From Gammaproteobacteria bacterium (lineage in GTDB: Bacteria > Pseudomonadota > Gammaproteobacteria > UBA4575), in assembly GCA_033344735.1 (NCBI GenBank), contig JAWPMW010000001.1:1618171-1682170 (forward strand): a stretch of DNA of 64,000 nt. Direction: 5' to 3'. Of this stretch, positions 16,261 through 26,730 are shown in pieces. The notes under the pieces were generated by a model that worked only from the letters and a program-made list of their open reading frames with translations, ran no database searches and was not told where the DNA came from. The first letter of the stretch is position 1, and every line of letters starts with the position of its first letter. The position numbers and the translations under genes are program-made.

Positions 16261-17421
16261 ATGCCCCCTCCTATAAACCTGACAAAAATTGCTGACCAAT
16301 GCGTGATGTGTGGCATGTGTTTACCTCACTGCCCAACTTATCAAGTCAGCCAACACGAAGCTGAATCACCCCGTGGACGTATTTCTTTGGTAAAGGCTTT
16401 TTCTGAAGGTGAGCTTTGCGCTAGTTCTGCTCTAGCAACGCACTTACAAAGCTGCACAGGATGCATGAAGTGCCAAGATATATGCCCTGCGAATGTGCCG
16501 TATCAAGACATCATTGATAATGGTAGACAACTTTATAAGGAAGAGTTGAGTTTTGCTTATAGATTTATACAGAAGTCTTCGATTGCTTTACTCACTCACC
16601 AGTGGGGACACAAATTACTTACTTCACTTAGCGTCATCGCAAAACATATTCATGCCATCAATAAGTTTTCCATCCTGTTGAGATTGATCACTAAATCTGA
16701 CAGTACCAAAAATTCGAAAGCCGCTAAAAAATTCTTGACCATACTGCCTGGTTGTACGGGCTCTTTATTTGATCAACAAACGCTAGTCAGCATCATAAAA
16801 CTATTAAATCAGCTAGATATACAGACTCACATTCCTGATAAAATTATGTGTTGTGGTGCTCTAGCTCAGCATAGTGGGAATCTACAACAAGCAGACAAAC
16901 AGATACGTGTTATTAACCACTATATATCTACCAATAATATAAATGAGTTCATCTCTTTTGCTAGCGGTTGCGGGCGTCAATACAATCAAGTTATTACCAA
17001 TAAACAGCTTGCACATAAAGATATTATTAGCTGGTTGGCTGACTCACATCAGTTCGGTACGGCAGACTTTGAATCGTGTCCTAAACGTGTGCTTGTACAC
17101 AGACCTTGCACACAAGAAAACATTGAGCAAGAAAATGTCATTAAACTATTAGCGCTGATTCCTGATATAGAATTATTAGAATTTAATGACGGAATATCCT
17201 GTTGTGGCGCGGGTGGCATGCAGTTAATAACGCCTGAAGATAGCAACCGTGCATTACTTGACTCAAAAATTAACACTATCAGTACCATGCGTCCTAATGT
17301 CATTGTCTCATCAAATATTGGCTGCTCTTTGAGTTTGAAAATTGGTATACAGACAACAGGCTTGGACATTGAGGTTATCCATCCGGTAACATTATTAGCG
17401 CAGCAACTTAAGCAAAAATAA
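16261..17421 (+). CDS. glcF: Glycolate oxidase iron-sulfur subunit
   Basis: The 386-residue protein has two N-terminal [4Fe-4S] ferredoxin motifs, Cys14/17/20/24 (CVMCGMCLPHCP) and Cys65/68/71/75 (CTGCMKCQDICP). Two CCG domains follow (MCCGALAQHSG and SCCGAGGMQL). This architecture is shared by GlcF, LutA-type and heterodisulfide-reductase-like proteins; length and order fit GlcF best. GlcF passes electrons from glycolate oxidation to the quinone pool. The flavin subunits glcD and glcE are not in the window. The stop is six bases before coq7. Confidence 0.88.
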   Translation: MPPPINLTKIADQCVMCGMCLPHCPTYQVSQHEAESPRGRISLVKAFSEGELCASSALATHLQSCTGCMKCQDICPANVPYQDIIDNGRQLYKEELSFAYRFIQKSSIALLTHQWGHKLLTSLSVIAKHIHAINKFSILLRLITKSDSTKNSKAAKKFLTILPGCTGSLFDQQTLVSIIKLLNQLDIQTHIPDKIMCCGALAQHSGNLQQADKQIRVINHYISTNNINEFISFASGCGRQYNQVITNKQLAHKDIISWLADSHQFGTADFESCPKRVLVHRPCTQENIEQENVIKLLALIPDIELLEFNDGISCCGAGGMQLITPEDSNRALLDSKINTISTMRPNVIVSSNIGCSLSLKIGIQTTGLDIEVIHPVTLLAQQLKQK

Positions 17422-17427
17422 TTACAC

Positions 17428-18066
17428 ATGAATATGCAAAATTTTTCTGATCGTCTAATAGCTGAGTTTGACCGTGGTTTGCGCACATTAACCAAATCAT
17501 CCAGATCAGCTCAACGCGCAAACCCAGCTGAAACAATAGAAGAAAACGATCTATCAGAGAACGATGCGCAACTAAGCGGACGCTTAATGCGTGTAAATCA
17601 TGCTGGCGAAATTGCTGCACAGGGCCTATATCATGGTCAGGCATTAACGGCAAAAGACAATATCACATTAACCCAAATGAAAGTGTCTGCCAAAGAAGAA
17701 GAAGACCATCTTGCTTGGTGCGAACAGCGTTTAAACGACTTACAAACTCCACGTAGTTTGATTAGTCCTTTGTGGTATATAGGCTCATATACGATAGGCG
17801 CAACAGCGGGATTATTTGGTGACCGCTGGAGTTTAGGCTTTGTTGCTGAAACTGAAGATCAGGTTGAAAAGCATCTAGATAATCACTTACAAAAACTGCC
17901 TAGCCAAGATAAGAAAAGCCGCGCAATCATTGAAAAAATGAAAGCTGATGAACAACAACACGGACAAGCAGCCAGAGATCTAGGTGGCCACCCTTTACCA
18001 GCACCGGTGCAAAAAACCATGCAGTTAGTTTCTAAAGTGATGACAACGGGTGCCTACTGGATTTAA
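17428..18066 (+). CDS. coq7: Demethoxyubiquinone hydroxylase, Coq7 type
   Basis: The 212-residue carboxylate-bridged di-iron protein carries out C6 hydroxylation of the ubiquinone ring. Iron ligands are visible in MRVNHAGEIAAQG, in KEEEDHLAWCEQRL (ExxH), in ETEDQVEKHL, and in KADEQQHGQAA (ExxH). Coq7 replaces UbiF in many gammaproteobacteria. Together with UbiH and UbiI in this window it completes the three ring hydroxylations. The gene is near glcF and convergent with speD, only seven bases apart. Confidence 0.96.
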   Translation: MNMQNFSDRLIAEFDRGLRTLTKSSRSAQRANPAETIEENDLSENDAQLSGRLMRVNHAGEIAAQGLYHGQALTAKDNITLTQMKVSAKEEEDHLAWCEQRLNDLQTPRSLISPLWYIGSYTIGATAGLFGDRWSLGFVAETEDQVEKHLDNHLQKLPSQDKKSRAIIEKMKADEQQHGQAARDLGGHPLPAPVQKTMQLVSKVMTTGAYWI

Positions 18067-18073
18067 GTATTAA

Positions 18074-18892
18074 TTAGGACTGGTTTAAATTCATACCGTA
18101 GAATATCTCAGTCATTTCATTTCTGAGTTTAGTTTCAATTCTTTCCTGCTCATCATTTGAAATATTATCAAGCCCTTCATCAAACAAATAATTCTCCAGC
18201 TCGAACTGCCTTAACATCATCTTAGTGTGAAAAATATTTTCCGGGTACACATTGACATCAATCATTTGATATTGCTGACGAGTTTTATGCGACATATATT
18301 CTTGAATAGAATTTATTGCATGATCCTTATAAAATTTTTGACCATTCACATCTCGCGTAAAACCTCGAATACGATAATCCATAACCACTATATCTTCTTC
18401 GAAGCTATCAATAAGATAGTTCAAGGCCTTCAATGGAGAAATTTTTCCACAGGTTGAAATATCTAAATCCGCTCGAAAGGTACTTATCCCCCCATCTGGA
18501 TGCGACTCGGGGTATGTGTGAGCAGTTAAGTGGCTCTTATCTAAATGCGCCACCACACTGGGAGCTTCTATAGATGAATTATCCTCATTTGTATCTTGTG
18601 TTGAATGAGCATTCTCTTCTGATATAAGCATGGTGACACTTGCACCACTTGGTTCATAATCTTGGGTCGCGACATTTAATATGGTCGCTCCAATAATATT
18701 GGCTACTTCTGTAAGCACATCTGTTAGTTTTTGAGCATTGTACGTCTCATCAATGTACTCAATGTATTCATCGCGCTGCTTTGCTGTTTTGGCATAGCAA
18801 ATGTCATAGAAGTTAAAACTTAAAGTCTTAGTGAGGTTATTGAATCCATACAAAGTCAAATTTGAATCATTACCATCCATCTCAACTGTCAC
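18074..18892 (-). CDS. speD: S-adenosylmethionine decarboxylase proenzyme
   Basis: The 272-residue pyruvoyl enzyme makes decarboxylated SAM for spermidine synthesis. The self-cleavage site is the Lys-Ser bond in [13 protein letters not shown]. The following [20 protein letters not shown] contains the catalytic Cys and matches the E. coli-type (class 1A) enzyme, which is about 264 residues. No speE is in the window. It lies 17 bases downstream of the osmC-like gene, the order also known in Pseudomonas. Confidence 0.97.
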   Translation of the reverse strand: MTVEMDGNDSNLTLYGFNNLTKTLSFNFYDICYAKTAKQRDEYIEYIDETYNAQKLTDVLTEVANIIGATILNVATQDYEPSGASVTMLISEENAHSTQDTNEDNSSIEAPSVVAHLDKSHLTAHTYPESHPDGGISTFRADLDISTCGKISPLKALNYLIDSFEEDIVVMDYRIRGFTRDVNGQKFYKDHAINSIQEYMSHKTRQQYQMIDVNVYPENIFHTKMMLRQFELENYLFDEGLDNISNDEQERIETKLRNEMTEIFYGMNLNQS

Positions 18893-18909
18893 TTTTATTA
18901 CTTACTGCC

Positions 18910-19338
18910 TCAACTCTGGATTGATATGTCTTGAATTTCATAGTCATAACTAATCTCAACACTCTGCTTTAACATCATAGACACTGAACAATACTTCTCT
19001 GATGTCAACTCTACGGCACGTTTAACTTGCTTATCTTGAAGACCAGCACCTTTAACAATATAGTGGACATGAATTTCAGTAAAAACAGCCGGAATTTCAT
19101 CGCCTCGCTGGGCGGTAATTTCCACGATACAATCGTCGATAGCCACTCGAGATTTTTGCAGAATGCTAACAATATCAAAGGATGTACAACCACCAAGACC
19201 GAGCAAAATCATTTCCATAGGCCTAGGGCCCAGGTTACGACCGCCGTGCTCGGGAGAACCGTCCATGACCACAGAATGGCCGCTCGCAGCCTCTCCAACG
19301 AAGCTCATATGGTCTAACCATTTTATTCGTACATTCAT
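18910..19338 (-). CDS. OsmC family protein
   Basis: The 142-residue protein has the OsmC/Ohr fold. The first reactive cysteine is in LGLGGCTSFDIVSIL and the second in SEKYCSVSMML, both near conserved positions. OsmC proteins reduce organic hydroperoxides, but this subgroup, which sits next to crp/vfr and speD in pseudomonads, has not been clearly characterised. It is divergent from crp with 87 bases between. Confidence 0.92.
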   Translation of the reverse strand: MNVRIKWLDHMSFVGEAASGHSVVMDGSPEHGGRNLGPRPMEMILLGLGGCTSFDIVSILQKSRVAIDDCIVEITAQRGDEIPAVFTEIHVHYIVKGAGLQDKQVKRAVELTSEKYCSVSMMLKQSVEISYDYEIQDISIQS

Positions 19339-19425
19339 TTGCTACCTTTCATTCTTCCTTAAATCGACACAGGGAACTTCCTATCCTAGACTTCATCAAA
19401 ATAAACGAGAAGTTAGAGGTTCTTT

Positions 19426-20064
19426 GTGTCAAACCTACAAATTAAAATGCCTACAGTTGATCCCACAGTTGCACGCTTGCTAGAGAATTGCCATACCAAG
19501 CGATATGCTAATGCTAGCCGCATTATCCATGCTGGCGACCCTTCTACAACGCTTTATTATATAACTGGCGGTTCTGTCAGTGTAATGATTGAAGATGAGA
19601 CCGGCCACGAAATGGTCTTGGCTTATTTAAATCAAGGCGACTTTTTTGGTGAGATGGGTTTATTCGAAGAAGATGAGCGTAGCGCACTTGTTGTTGCACG
19701 TGGTGAATGTGAAGTGGCCGAAATCAGCTACACCAAATTCCGCGAATTAGCTCACCAAGATCCAGATATCATGATGTTACTTGCCGGTCAGATGACGCGT
19801 CGTCTTCGTGCCACTAGTCGTAAAGTAATCAATCTCGCATTCCTAGATGTTGCAGGTCGCGTGGCCAGAACTTTACTAGATCTGGCACATCAGCCTGACG
19901 CAATGACACATCCTGATGGCATGCAAATCCGTATTACTCGTCAAGAGATTGCTAAAATTGTGGGTTGCTCTCGCGAAATGGCAGGTCGTGTATTAAAAGA
20001 ACTTGAAGAACAAGGGCTAATTACTGCACACGGCAAGACAATCGTAGTATTCGGTACTCGATAA
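19426..20064 (+). CDS. crp: cAMP receptor protein, Crp/Vfr type
   Basis: The 212-residue transcription regulator has an N-terminal cyclic-nucleotide-binding domain (about 15-125, with [11 protein letters not shown] and [11 protein letters not shown], the phosphate-binding cassette). A dimerisation helix follows, then a C-terminal winged helix with recognition helix [17 protein letters not shown]. It is closest in sequence and position to Pseudomonas Vfr, which controls type IV pili and virulence. The GTG at 19426 is preferred because AGAGG lies seven bases upstream; an ATG at 19447 is the alternative. Confidence 0.95.
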   Translation: MSNLQIKMPTVDPTVARLLENCHTKRYANASRIIHAGDPSTTLYYITGGSVSVMIEDETGHEMVLAYLNQGDFFGEMGLFEEDERSALVVARGECEVAEISYTKFRELAHQDPDIMMLLAGQMTRRLRATSRKVINLAFLDVAGRVARTLLDLAHQPDAMTHPDGMQIRITRQEIAKIVGCSREMAGRVLKELEEQGLITAHGKTIVVFGTR

Positions 20065-20077
20065 TTAGATCTTGGCA

Positions 20078-20111
20078 ATAGAGCTTACTAAATCTTACTA
20101 GTAAGCTCTAT
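20078..20111. terminator. Long hairpin between convergent crp and trpC
   Basis: Perfect twelve-base inverted repeat ATAGAGCTTACT (20078-20089) / AGTAAGCTCTAT (20100-20111) with a ten-base loop. It contains the last codons of trpC. No T run follows on either strand, so it may be a transcript-stabilising or Rho-assisted end rather than a classical terminator. Confidence 0.5.
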
Positions 20112-20913
20112 CAGCAAAAAATAATTCCTTAAGTTTTACCCCCGGATCCGGGGCACGCATAAACGCCTCTCCCACCAAGAACGAATTTATTCCATTATCT
20201 TGCATCATCTTGATGTCTTCTTGTGTATGAATTCCGCTTTCAGTCACAATCAAACAATCGTCTGGAATCATTTCTTTTAGACGCAGGCTTGTCTGCAGAT
20301 CCACATCAAATGTATGTAGATTCCTATTGTTAATTCCTAACATCGTGGGATTAAGTGTTAAGGCAAGCTTAAGTTCATCCTCATTATGCACTTCAATCAG
20401 CACATCCATATTTTGCTCTTTAGCTAACTCATATAGAGAAGTTAGTTTTTCATCATCTAACGCCGCAACAATTAATAGAATGCAGTCAGCACCAAGCACA
20501 CGTGACTCATAAATTTGGAAAGGATCAATAATAAAATCTTTGCGAATAGCGGGTAACGAACATGCCTTTCGCGCTAATTCTAAAACAGGCCCACCACCTT
20601 TAAAAAATTCATTATCAGTTAATACTGACATACAGGTCGCGCCACCAAACTGATAACTGCGCGCAATGGCCATGGGATCAAAATCTTCGCGAATAATGCC
20701 TTGGCTAGGTGACGCACGTTTAATCTCTGCAATCACACCTGCTTTATTAGCGCTGGCTGCTCCACGCAACATCATTTCAAACGGGCGCTTAGCATCCCCC
20801 TCTTTTGACCACTCTTTCATTTGATCAAATGTGACTCGTGTTTGCTTCTCAGCAATTTCTTTTACTTTATGCGAAAGTATTTTAGCGAGTATTTCCGGTT
20901 TATCTTCAACCAT
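20098..20913 (-). CDS. trpC: Indole-3-glycerol-phosphate synthase
   Basis: The 271-residue TIM-barrel enzyme closes the indole ring in tryptophan synthesis. Signatures are VIAEIKRASPSQG (catalytic Lys), LPAIRKDFIIDPFQIYES (second catalytic Lys), LGINNRNL and VTESGI. It is not fused to trpF. It is the last gene of trpEGDC and follows trpD by 23 bases. Confidence 0.98.
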   Translation of the reverse strand: MVEDKPEILAKILSHKVKEIAEKQTRVTFDQMKEWSKEGDAKRPFEMMLRGAASANKAGVIAEIKRASPSQGIIREDFDPMAIARSYQFGGATCMSVLTDNEFFKGGGPVLELARKACSLPAIRKDFIIDPFQIYESRVLGADCILLIVAALDDEKLTSLYELAKEQNMDVLIEVHNEDELKLALTLNPTMLGINNRNLHTFDVDLQTSLRLKEMIPDDCLIVTESGIHTQEDIKMMQDNGINSFLVGEAFMRAPDPGVKLKELFFADRAY

Positions 20914-20936
20914 AGTTAAATTTCGATTTGATTTTT

Positions 20937-21959
20937 CTATATGTTATTTGTGAATTCTATTAATTGTGCCAGCGTCTGTTGCGCTGCTTTAGATGTTAAT
21001 TGCTGCTTAGCTATTTTAACTCCCGCATTTAAAGAGTCGGCTTTACCTGCGACATAAATTGCAGCGCCTGCATTCAGACATACAATGTCAGCAGCAGCTC
21101 CTGACTCGCCATTTAATACCGATGCAATAATATTTGCACTATCTGACACACTAGTTACTTTGATAGCATCTAACACATTACGCTCTAAACCAAAATCTTC
21201 TGGTTTGACTTGATAGCTATTAATCTTTCCGTCTCGCAACTCACAAATGTTAGTCACACTGGAAATACTAATTTCATCTAGCCCATCTTCAGCATGAACC
21301 ACTAATGCATGCTCTGTTCCTAACGATTGCAAGACATGAGCAAGCGGCTCTAACCATTGATCATCGAACACGCCTAACACTTGCCGCTGCGCATTAGCAG
21401 GATTGGTTAACGGCCCAAGCAAGTTAAACAATGTGCGCACACCCAATTCTTTACGCGGGCCAATGGCATGCTTCATACAACTATGGTGCATGGGTGCAAA
21501 CATGAATCCTATCCCAACCTGTTCAACGCAAGTGGCTATCTGTTCTGGGGCTAGCTCTAACTTCACCCCTAGTTCTTCTAATACATCAGCGCTTCCTGAT
21601 TTACTTGATACCGATCTATTCCCATGCTTGGCAATTTTAACGCCGGCACTTGCGGCCACTATTGATGACGCTGTTGAGATATTAAATGTTTTCTGACCAT
21701 CACCCCCAGTACCACAGGTGTCTACTAATGGTTGCGCATCAACTTTCACCTTGCTAGAAAGATTGCGCATCACGCGTGCTGCTGCTGACAACTCATCAAC
21801 ACATTCTCCCTTCATACGCAATGCTATGATGAAGCCTGCTATCTGTGCAGAGGTCGCCTCTCCTTGCATGATGATGTTCATGGCAGATTCCATCTGCTCA
21901 GGACTGAGATCACGTTTCGCTAACACTTGTTCAAGTGCTTGTTGTATAGACATACTCAT
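20937..21959 (-). CDS. trpD: Anthranilate phosphoribosyltransferase
   Basis: The 340-residue enzyme transfers phosphoribose to anthranilate. The PRPP/anthranilate loop is [19 protein letters not shown], with [18 protein letters not shown] and [20 protein letters not shown] further on. The start codon overlaps the trpG stop region by one base. Confidence 0.98.
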   Translation of the reverse strand: MSMSIQQALEQVLAKRDLSPEQMESAMNIIMQGEATSAQIAGFIIALRMKGECVDELSAAARVMRNLSSKVKVDAQPLVDTCGTGGDGQKTFNISTASSIVAASAGVKIAKHGNRSVSSKSGSADVLEELGVKLELAPEQIATCVEQVGIGFMFAPMHHSCMKHAIGPRKELGVRTLFNLLGPLTNPANAQRQVLGVFDDQWLEPLAHVLQSLGTEHALVVHAEDGLDEISISSVTNICELRDGKINSYQVKPEDFGLERNVLDAIKVTSVSDSANIIASVLNGESGAAADIVCLNAGAAIYVAGKADSLNAGVKIAKQQLTSKAAQQTLAQLIEFTNNI

Positions 21960-22540
21960 TAGTTTTGTTCTATAAAGTTTTGTAAAAGGTGATGACCAAA
22001 GTCAGTTAAAATTGATTCCGGATGAAATTGTACGCCCTCTATTGCAAGATCCTTATGTCGTACACCCATAATTTCATCAATGTCTCCATTATCTTTTTGC
22101 GTCCAGGCGGTAACCTCTAAACAATCCGGTAAAGATTGTTTCTCAATAACCAATGAATGATATCGGGTCGCAGTAAAAGGTAAGTCACAATCATTAAATA
22201 CATGTTTATTAAGATGGTGCACTGGTGACGTTTTGCCATGCATAATGTCATTGGCTCTCACAATCTTGCCTCCAAATGCTTGACCTATAGTTTGATGACC
22301 CAAACACACACCAAGAATTGGAAATTTCCCTGCCAGCTTATCTACAATATCTAAAGATATACCTGCTTCGTTGGGTGTACATGGCCCAGGCGACAACACA
22401 ATATAGTCTGGTTGTAACTGAGTGATTTCACGTATGCCAATATGGTCATTGCGCACCACTTTTACTTGTTGTTCGAGCTCCCCAAAGTATTGAACTAGGT
22501 TATAGGTAAAAGAATCATAGTTATCGATCATTAATATCAT
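21959..22540 (-). CDS. trpG: Anthranilate synthase glutaminase component
   Basis: The 193-residue class I glutamine amidotransferase has the nucleophile Cys in [15 protein letters not shown], the motif [12 protein letters not shown], and the catalytic His/Glu in GVQFHPESI. In some bacteria this TrpG/PabA protein serves both anthranilate and aminobenzoate synthases. The junction with trpE overlaps by one base, implying coupled translation and a dedicated trp role. Confidence 0.97.
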   Translation of the reverse strand: MILMIDNYDSFTYNLVQYFGELEQQVKVVRNDHIGIREITQLQPDYIVLSPGPCTPNEAGISLDIVDKLAGKFPILGVCLGHQTIGQAFGGKIVRANDIMHGKTSPVHHLNKHVFNDCDLPFTATRYHSLVIEKQSLPDCLEVTAWTQKDNGDIDEIMGVRHKDLAIEGVQFHPESILTDFGHHLLQNFIEQN

Positions 22541-24015
22541 TATCTTGATCCTGCTTTTTCTGCAAGCGCCGCAGCACGTAGTACTGCTTTGGCTTTATTT
22601 AGCGTTTCAATCCATTCATTATCTGGCACCGAGTCATACACAATACCCGCGCCCGCTTGAACTGAGATAATGCCATCTTTAATCACTGCGGTTCTAATGG
22701 CAATGGCGGTATCCATGTCGCCATTCCAAGAAATATATCCTATAGCACCAGAATACACACCGCGTTTAATCGGCTCCAGCTCATCAATAATTTCCATGGC
22801 TCGAATCTTTGGTGCTCCCGAAACTGTCCCTGCCGGAAAAGTCGCGCGTAACACATCGATACATGATTGATCTGATGCTAATTTGCCTTTTACATTTGAA
22901 ACAATATGCATAACATGTGAGTAGCGCTCTACTATCATTTTGTCTGTTAACTCAACCGTGCCAACTTCAGCGATACGACCTATGTCATTTCGCCCCAAAT
23001 CAATTAGCATTAAATGTTCGGCTAACTCTTTTGGATCAGCTAACAATTCTCGTTCTAATTCATTGTCTGTTTGTTCATCATTTCCACGCGGTCGAGTACC
23101 TGCAATAGGACGTACAGTAACTTCTTCGCCTTCTTGTCGCACAAGGATTTCTGGTGATGAACCAACAATCTCAAAATCTCCCATATTTAAATAATACATA
23201 TAGGGTGAAGGGTTCAATCGACGCAAATGGCGATACACATCAATGGCGCTGCCGTTAAATTCTGCATTCAGTCGTTGAGATAAGACAACTTGCATGACAT
23301 CACCCGCAGCAATGTAGTGTTTTGCCTTAATGACCGCTTGCTTGAAACCTTTTTCACTAAAACCTGATACAAAATCTAATTCAGCCACTTCACCATCATG
23401 AACAGACAATGGTGAAGATGGCACATTGTTTTTCAACCCAAGTGCAAGTTCGTCGATGCGCATTTGTGCATTGACGAAACCTTGATCTTGCGCAATAGCA
23501 AGCACTACAATATAGGCAGACCCTTTTAAATTATCGAACACTAAAATTTCAGTTGACAGCATTAATACGATATCTGCTGTACCAAATTCATCAGGATTTA
23601 AGCACTTACCTAATTTGGGTTCCACATAACGAATTGTATCGTAGCCAAAGTAACCTACTAAGCCCCCCACAAATCGTGGCAAACCTTCTAGATCAGGGAC
23701 TTTAAAACGATCTCGATATTGATCGATCCATCGCAAAGGATCGACTTGCTCGGTGCTTTCTACGCACTCTCCATTTTTAATAACTTCAATTTGCTCACCA
23801 CGTACTCGTAAGCTTTCATCGCATTGCAAACCAATAATTGAATATCGCCCCCAACGCTCTCCACCTTGCACAGATTCAAATAAGAAACTGTTAGATGAAT
23901 TTGCTAATTTTAAGTATGCACTCAAAGGGGTATCTAGATCGGCTGCAACCTCTCTAAAGACGGGGATATGAGTATAGCCTTGGTTGGCTAAATCAGAAAA
24001 TTGTTGTTTGTTCAT
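22540..24015 (-). CDS. trpE: Anthranilate synthase component I
   Basis: The 491-residue chorismate-using enzyme has conserved segments [44 protein letters not shown] and [18 protein letters not shown]. The feedback site is near the N-terminal [16 protein letters not shown]. It heads the uninterrupted trpE-G-D-C run. No leader peptide rich in Trp codons or attenuator is seen in the 145 bases between gph and trpE. Confidence 0.98.
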   Translation of the reverse strand: MNKQQFSDLANQGYTHIPVFREVAADLDTPLSAYLKLANSSNSFLFESVQGGERWGRYSIIGLQCDESLRVRGEQIEVIKNGECVESTEQVDPLRWIDQYRDRFKVPDLEGLPRFVGGLVGYFGYDTIRYVEPKLGKCLNPDEFGTADIVLMLSTEILVFDNLKGSAYIVVLAIAQDQGFVNAQMRIDELALGLKNNVPSSPLSVHDGEVAELDFVSGFSEKGFKQAVIKAKHYIAAGDVMQVVLSQRLNAEFNGSAIDVYRHLRRLNPSPYMYYLNMGDFEIVGSSPEILVRQEGEEVTVRPIAGTRPRGNDEQTDNELERELLADPKELAEHLMLIDLGRNDIGRIAEVGTVELTDKMIVERYSHVMHIVSNVKGKLASDQSCIDVLRATFPAGTVSGAPKIRAMEIIDELEPIKRGVYSGAIGYISWNGDMDTAIAIRTAVIKDGIISVQAGAGIVYDSVPDNEWIETLNKAKAVLRAAALAEKAGSR

Positions 24016-24160
24016 GGAAGTTTACTTTCATAGATAATAGTGTGGACACAGAATTCACTTAGCAATACAACGCCAATTGATATCAAATCGCCAACACTTA
24101 CTACAAAATATAAACATTCATTAAACTCTTTTTGGGATAAGCCCAATAAAATTAAATAAG

Positions 24161-24826
24161 TTAAAATAAATTAGCAATCTCTTCCAAACTGTTCACACAG
24201 ATTGGTTGATACTTTTCTATAGAAACGCCGCGATTATAGCCATAGGAGACGTAAATTGCACCCGTCCCAGCACAATTTGCGGTAGCAATATCGGTTTCTG
24301 AATCACCGATCATATAACCTTTGCAAGGATCACCAGACAATTGCCGTACTGCTTCTAATAACATGGCAGGGTCAGGCTTTTGCGTGGACATATCATCGCC
24401 ACAGACTAGCGCTTGGAAAAAATCTGCCATTGCTAGCTTTTCTAATAATGGGGGTGTGAATTTTCTTGGTTTATTGGTGACACAAGCCAGGGGAATATTT
24501 TGCTTGGTGAAATGCTCAAGCACTTCAATACACCCAGGATACAAGGTCGTTTTTACTGCAATATTTTTCTCATAAGCAACGAAAAATAGCGACTTAGCAT
24601 TTTCATACATCTCATTGCTGGGTTCCTCGTCCATTGCATGCGTCAAAGCACGTTCTATTAATTTAGCAGCTCCATTACCAATCCAAGTGCGCGCAAGCGT
24701 TTCATCGACAACTTCAAGTTCTAGCTGTTCTAACATTTCGTTCACACTGAAAGTAATATCAGGAACGCTATCGACCAAAGTCCCATCCAGATCGAAGCAA
24801 AGCCATTGCGGCAACGCAAGCGACAT
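24161..24826 (-). CDS. gph: Phosphoglycolate phosphatase
   Basis: The 221-residue HAD-superfamily phosphatase has the nucleophile Asp in CFDLDGTLVDS, motif II in ACVTNKP, and motif III/IV in KPDPAMLLEA and MIGDSETDIATANCAG. Its place between rpe and trpE is the standard gammaproteobacterial one. It removes 2-phosphoglycolate, and its product glycolate is the presumed substrate of the GlcF-containing oxidase. Confidence 0.95.
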   Translation of the reverse strand: MSLALPQWLCFDLDGTLVDSVPDITFSVNEMLEQLELEVVDETLARTWIGNGAAKLIERALTHAMDEEPSNEMYENAKSLFFVAYEKNIAVKTTLYPGCIEVLEHFTKQNIPLACVTNKPRKFTPPLLEKLAMADFFQALVCGDDMSTQKPDPAMLLEAVRQLSGDPCKGYMIGDSETDIATANCAGTGAIYVSYGYNRGVSIEKYQPICVNSLEEIANLF

Positions 24827-24843
24827 TCTTTGGACCTAAAGAA

Positions 24844-25512
24844 TTAGCTAGCTTTATCTATTTCAGCACGCATAGCTGAAATAGTTTTTTGATAATCATC
24901 TGAGTTAAATATTGCAGAACCTGCAACGAATGTATCTGCGCCTGCTGCTTTTATTTTCCCAATGTTATCAATCTTAACCCCACCATCAATTTCTAAACGA
25001 ATTGACAAGCCTGAATGATCAATTATTTTCCGTGCTGCTTTGAGCTTATCAAGACTCGACTCTATAAATGCTTGTCCACCAAATCCTGGGTTGACAGACA
25101 TCAGTAACACCATATCAACTTTCTCAAGCACATAATCTAGATAGTGAAGTGGGGTCGCTGGATTAAATACCAAACCACTCATGCACCCCGAATCGCGTAT
25201 CAATTGTAAACTCCTATCAATATGATCAGCAGCTTCAGGGTGAAAAGTAATAATGCTAGCACCAGCTTTTGCAAAGTCACTAATTAGCCGATCTACCGGA
25301 GAAACCATTAAATGCACGTCAATTGGCGCAGATACACCGTGTTTTCTTAGCGCTTCACACACCAACGGGCCAATCGTTAGATTAGGAACATAATGATTAT
25401 CCATCACATCGAAATGGACTGTATCTGCACCAGCGGCAAGCACATTATCTACTTCCTCACCTAAACGTGCGAAGTCTGCTGAGAGTATTGAAGGGGCAAT
25501 CCAGTTTTCCAT
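24844..25512 (-). CDS. rpe: Ribulose-phosphate 3-epimerase
   Basis: The 222-residue TIM-barrel enzyme shows [16 protein letters not shown], the metal ligands in [13 protein letters not shown] and DVHLMV, the [10 protein letters not shown] phosphate loop, and LEIDGGV. It works with RpiA and transketolase, also encoded here, in the pentose phosphate pathway. It is 17 bases upstream of gph. Confidence 0.98.
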   Translation of the reverse strand: MENWIAPSILSADFARLGEEVDNVLAAGADTVHFDVMDNHYVPNLTIGPLVCEALRKHGVSAPIDVHLMVSPVDRLISDFAKAGASIITFHPEAADHIDRSLQLIRDSGCMSGLVFNPATPLHYLDYVLEKVDMVLLMSVNPGFGGQAFIESSLDKLKAARKIIDHSGLSIRLEIDGGVKIDNIGKIKAAGADTFVAGSAIFNSDDYQKTISAMRAEIDKAS

Positions 25513-25649
25513 GTCTATCTACCGCAAAAAATGGCTACTTTAACGTAGCCTAATCGTTTTTGCATGCGCTAAACCATAATTTCTATGAAACTGATATCTA
25601 ATCTGCTCTATAATTTCTTGGAATAAAAACAAATCTAAACGCAAGTCTT

Positions 25650-26132
25650 ATGAATATAGAACCTTATTACTTTTCCATCGCCATTAGCTTACATGTGCTT
25701 GCTGCAGTTGTTTGGGTTGGCGGAATGTTTTTTGCCTATATGGCACTTCGGCCAGTGGCTGCGAATCTATTAGAACCTGCCGTACGACTAGCTTTATGGT
25801 CCCGTACATTGACGAGATTTTTTATTTGGGTCTGGCTGGCAATTATTATTATTCCACTTACAGGTTACTGGATGATCTTCTCAGCCTTTAATGGATTTGC
25901 TGGTGTTGCCTGGTATATTCACGTGATGCAAGCTTTAGGTATTGTGATGATTTTGATTTTCTTGCATGTTTTCTTTGCTCCATTTATGCGTTTGCGCCGC
26001 GCAGTCAACGAAGAAAATTATCAAGAAGGAGGTAAAAACTTAGCTCAATTACGCAAGTTAATTGGATTAAATTTACTACTTGGATTGCTCACAGTTATTA
26101 CTGCCATCGGCCTAGAACATGTGCCACTCTAA
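25650..26132 (+). CDS. CopD-family membrane protein
   Basis: The 160-residue protein has four predicted transmembrane helices (about 8-30, 50-75, 85-108 and 130-152). The N-terminal LHVLAAVVWVGGMFFAYMALRP is the CopD-like signature with its conserved His and Trp. CopD proteins are linked to copper or haem handling, and the narrower function is unknown. It is a single gene ending in a shared terminator, opposite a cytochrome c gene. Confidence 0.8.
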   Translation: MNIEPYYFSIAISLHVLAAVVWVGGMFFAYMALRPVAANLLEPAVRLALWSRTLTRFFIWVWLAIIIIPLTGYWMIFSAFNGFAGVAWYIHVMQALGIVMILIFLHVFFAPFMRLRRAVNEENYQEGGKNLAQLRKLIGLNLLLGLLTVITAIGLEHVPL

Positions 26133-26160
26133 CTAGCTAGATATACAGCAAAGCAGACAA

Positions 26161-26193
26161 AAAGGCCGCTTGAGTATTCAAGCAGCCTTTTTA
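26161..26193. terminator. Bidirectional terminator
   Basis: Stem AAAGGC+GCTTGA (26161-26173) / TCAAGC+GCCTTT (26178-26190), with one mismatch and loop GTAT, flanked by A runs and T runs. It lies between the convergent CopD-family and cytochrome c genes. Confidence 0.9.
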
Positions 26194-26214
26194 AACTAAG
26201 TTTCTATTTTGCGA

Positions 26215-26526
26215 TTATTGACACGCTAGACTTGAGTAATATGCTGCAAGATTAGCCATATCTTCATCACTTAAACCTGCAACCATCGGCGCCATTTGGG
26301 CATTTTTACGAGTCCCATCTTTAAATGCTTTTAACGATGCAATGAGATATTGCTCTTTTTGACCAGCAAGGTTAGGCCAAATTGGTGTAGGGCTGATTCC
26401 AGCTCCACCATGACATGCCGCACATACTGCCGACTTTGCTTTACCTGCTTCCACATCACCCGCATTTGCTGTTGTAGCAAATAATGCCACACTAGTGATT
26501 AACCCTAATAAAATTGATTTCTTCAT
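26215..26526 (-). CDS. Periplasmic cytochrome c (c553/c5-like)
   Basis: The preferred start is the ATG at 26526, which has AGGAG at a good distance and gives a signal peptide ([21 protein letters not shown]) right at the N terminus. Without it the frame would extend 25 residues to 26601. The mature protein is about 82 residues with one haem site CAACHG and a probable axial Met in [13 protein letters not shown]. It is a small electron carrier of the class I cytochrome c type; its partner oxidase is not in the window. Confidence 0.92.
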   Translation of the reverse strand: MKKSILLGLITSVALFATTANAGDVEAGKAKSAVCAACHGGAGISPTPIWPNLAGQKEQYLIASLKAFKDGTRKNAQMAPMVAGLSDEDMANLAAYYSSLACQ

Positions 26527-26730
26527 TAAAAAACTCCTGTATTTGAAACTGATTCCAACTAATAAGCGCGGACATTGTACAATTATCAGCACAATAGACA
26601 AACAATCTAGCTAGATTGCATGACCTCAATCATATTTGTATCAATAAATTCACCAAACAATTACTCATTACCAAGTCCCAACTCAAGCTCTGCTACAATA
26701 TCGTTGTCTTTAAACTGAATCGCTATATGT

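Noticed and set aside
24016-24160. Possible trp attenuator before trpE
   Set aside because: No short reading frame with Trp codons and no terminator/antiterminator pair was seen.
26527-26601. 25-residue extension of the cytochrome c
   Set aside because: The downstream ATG has a good AGGAG and starts the signal peptide directly.
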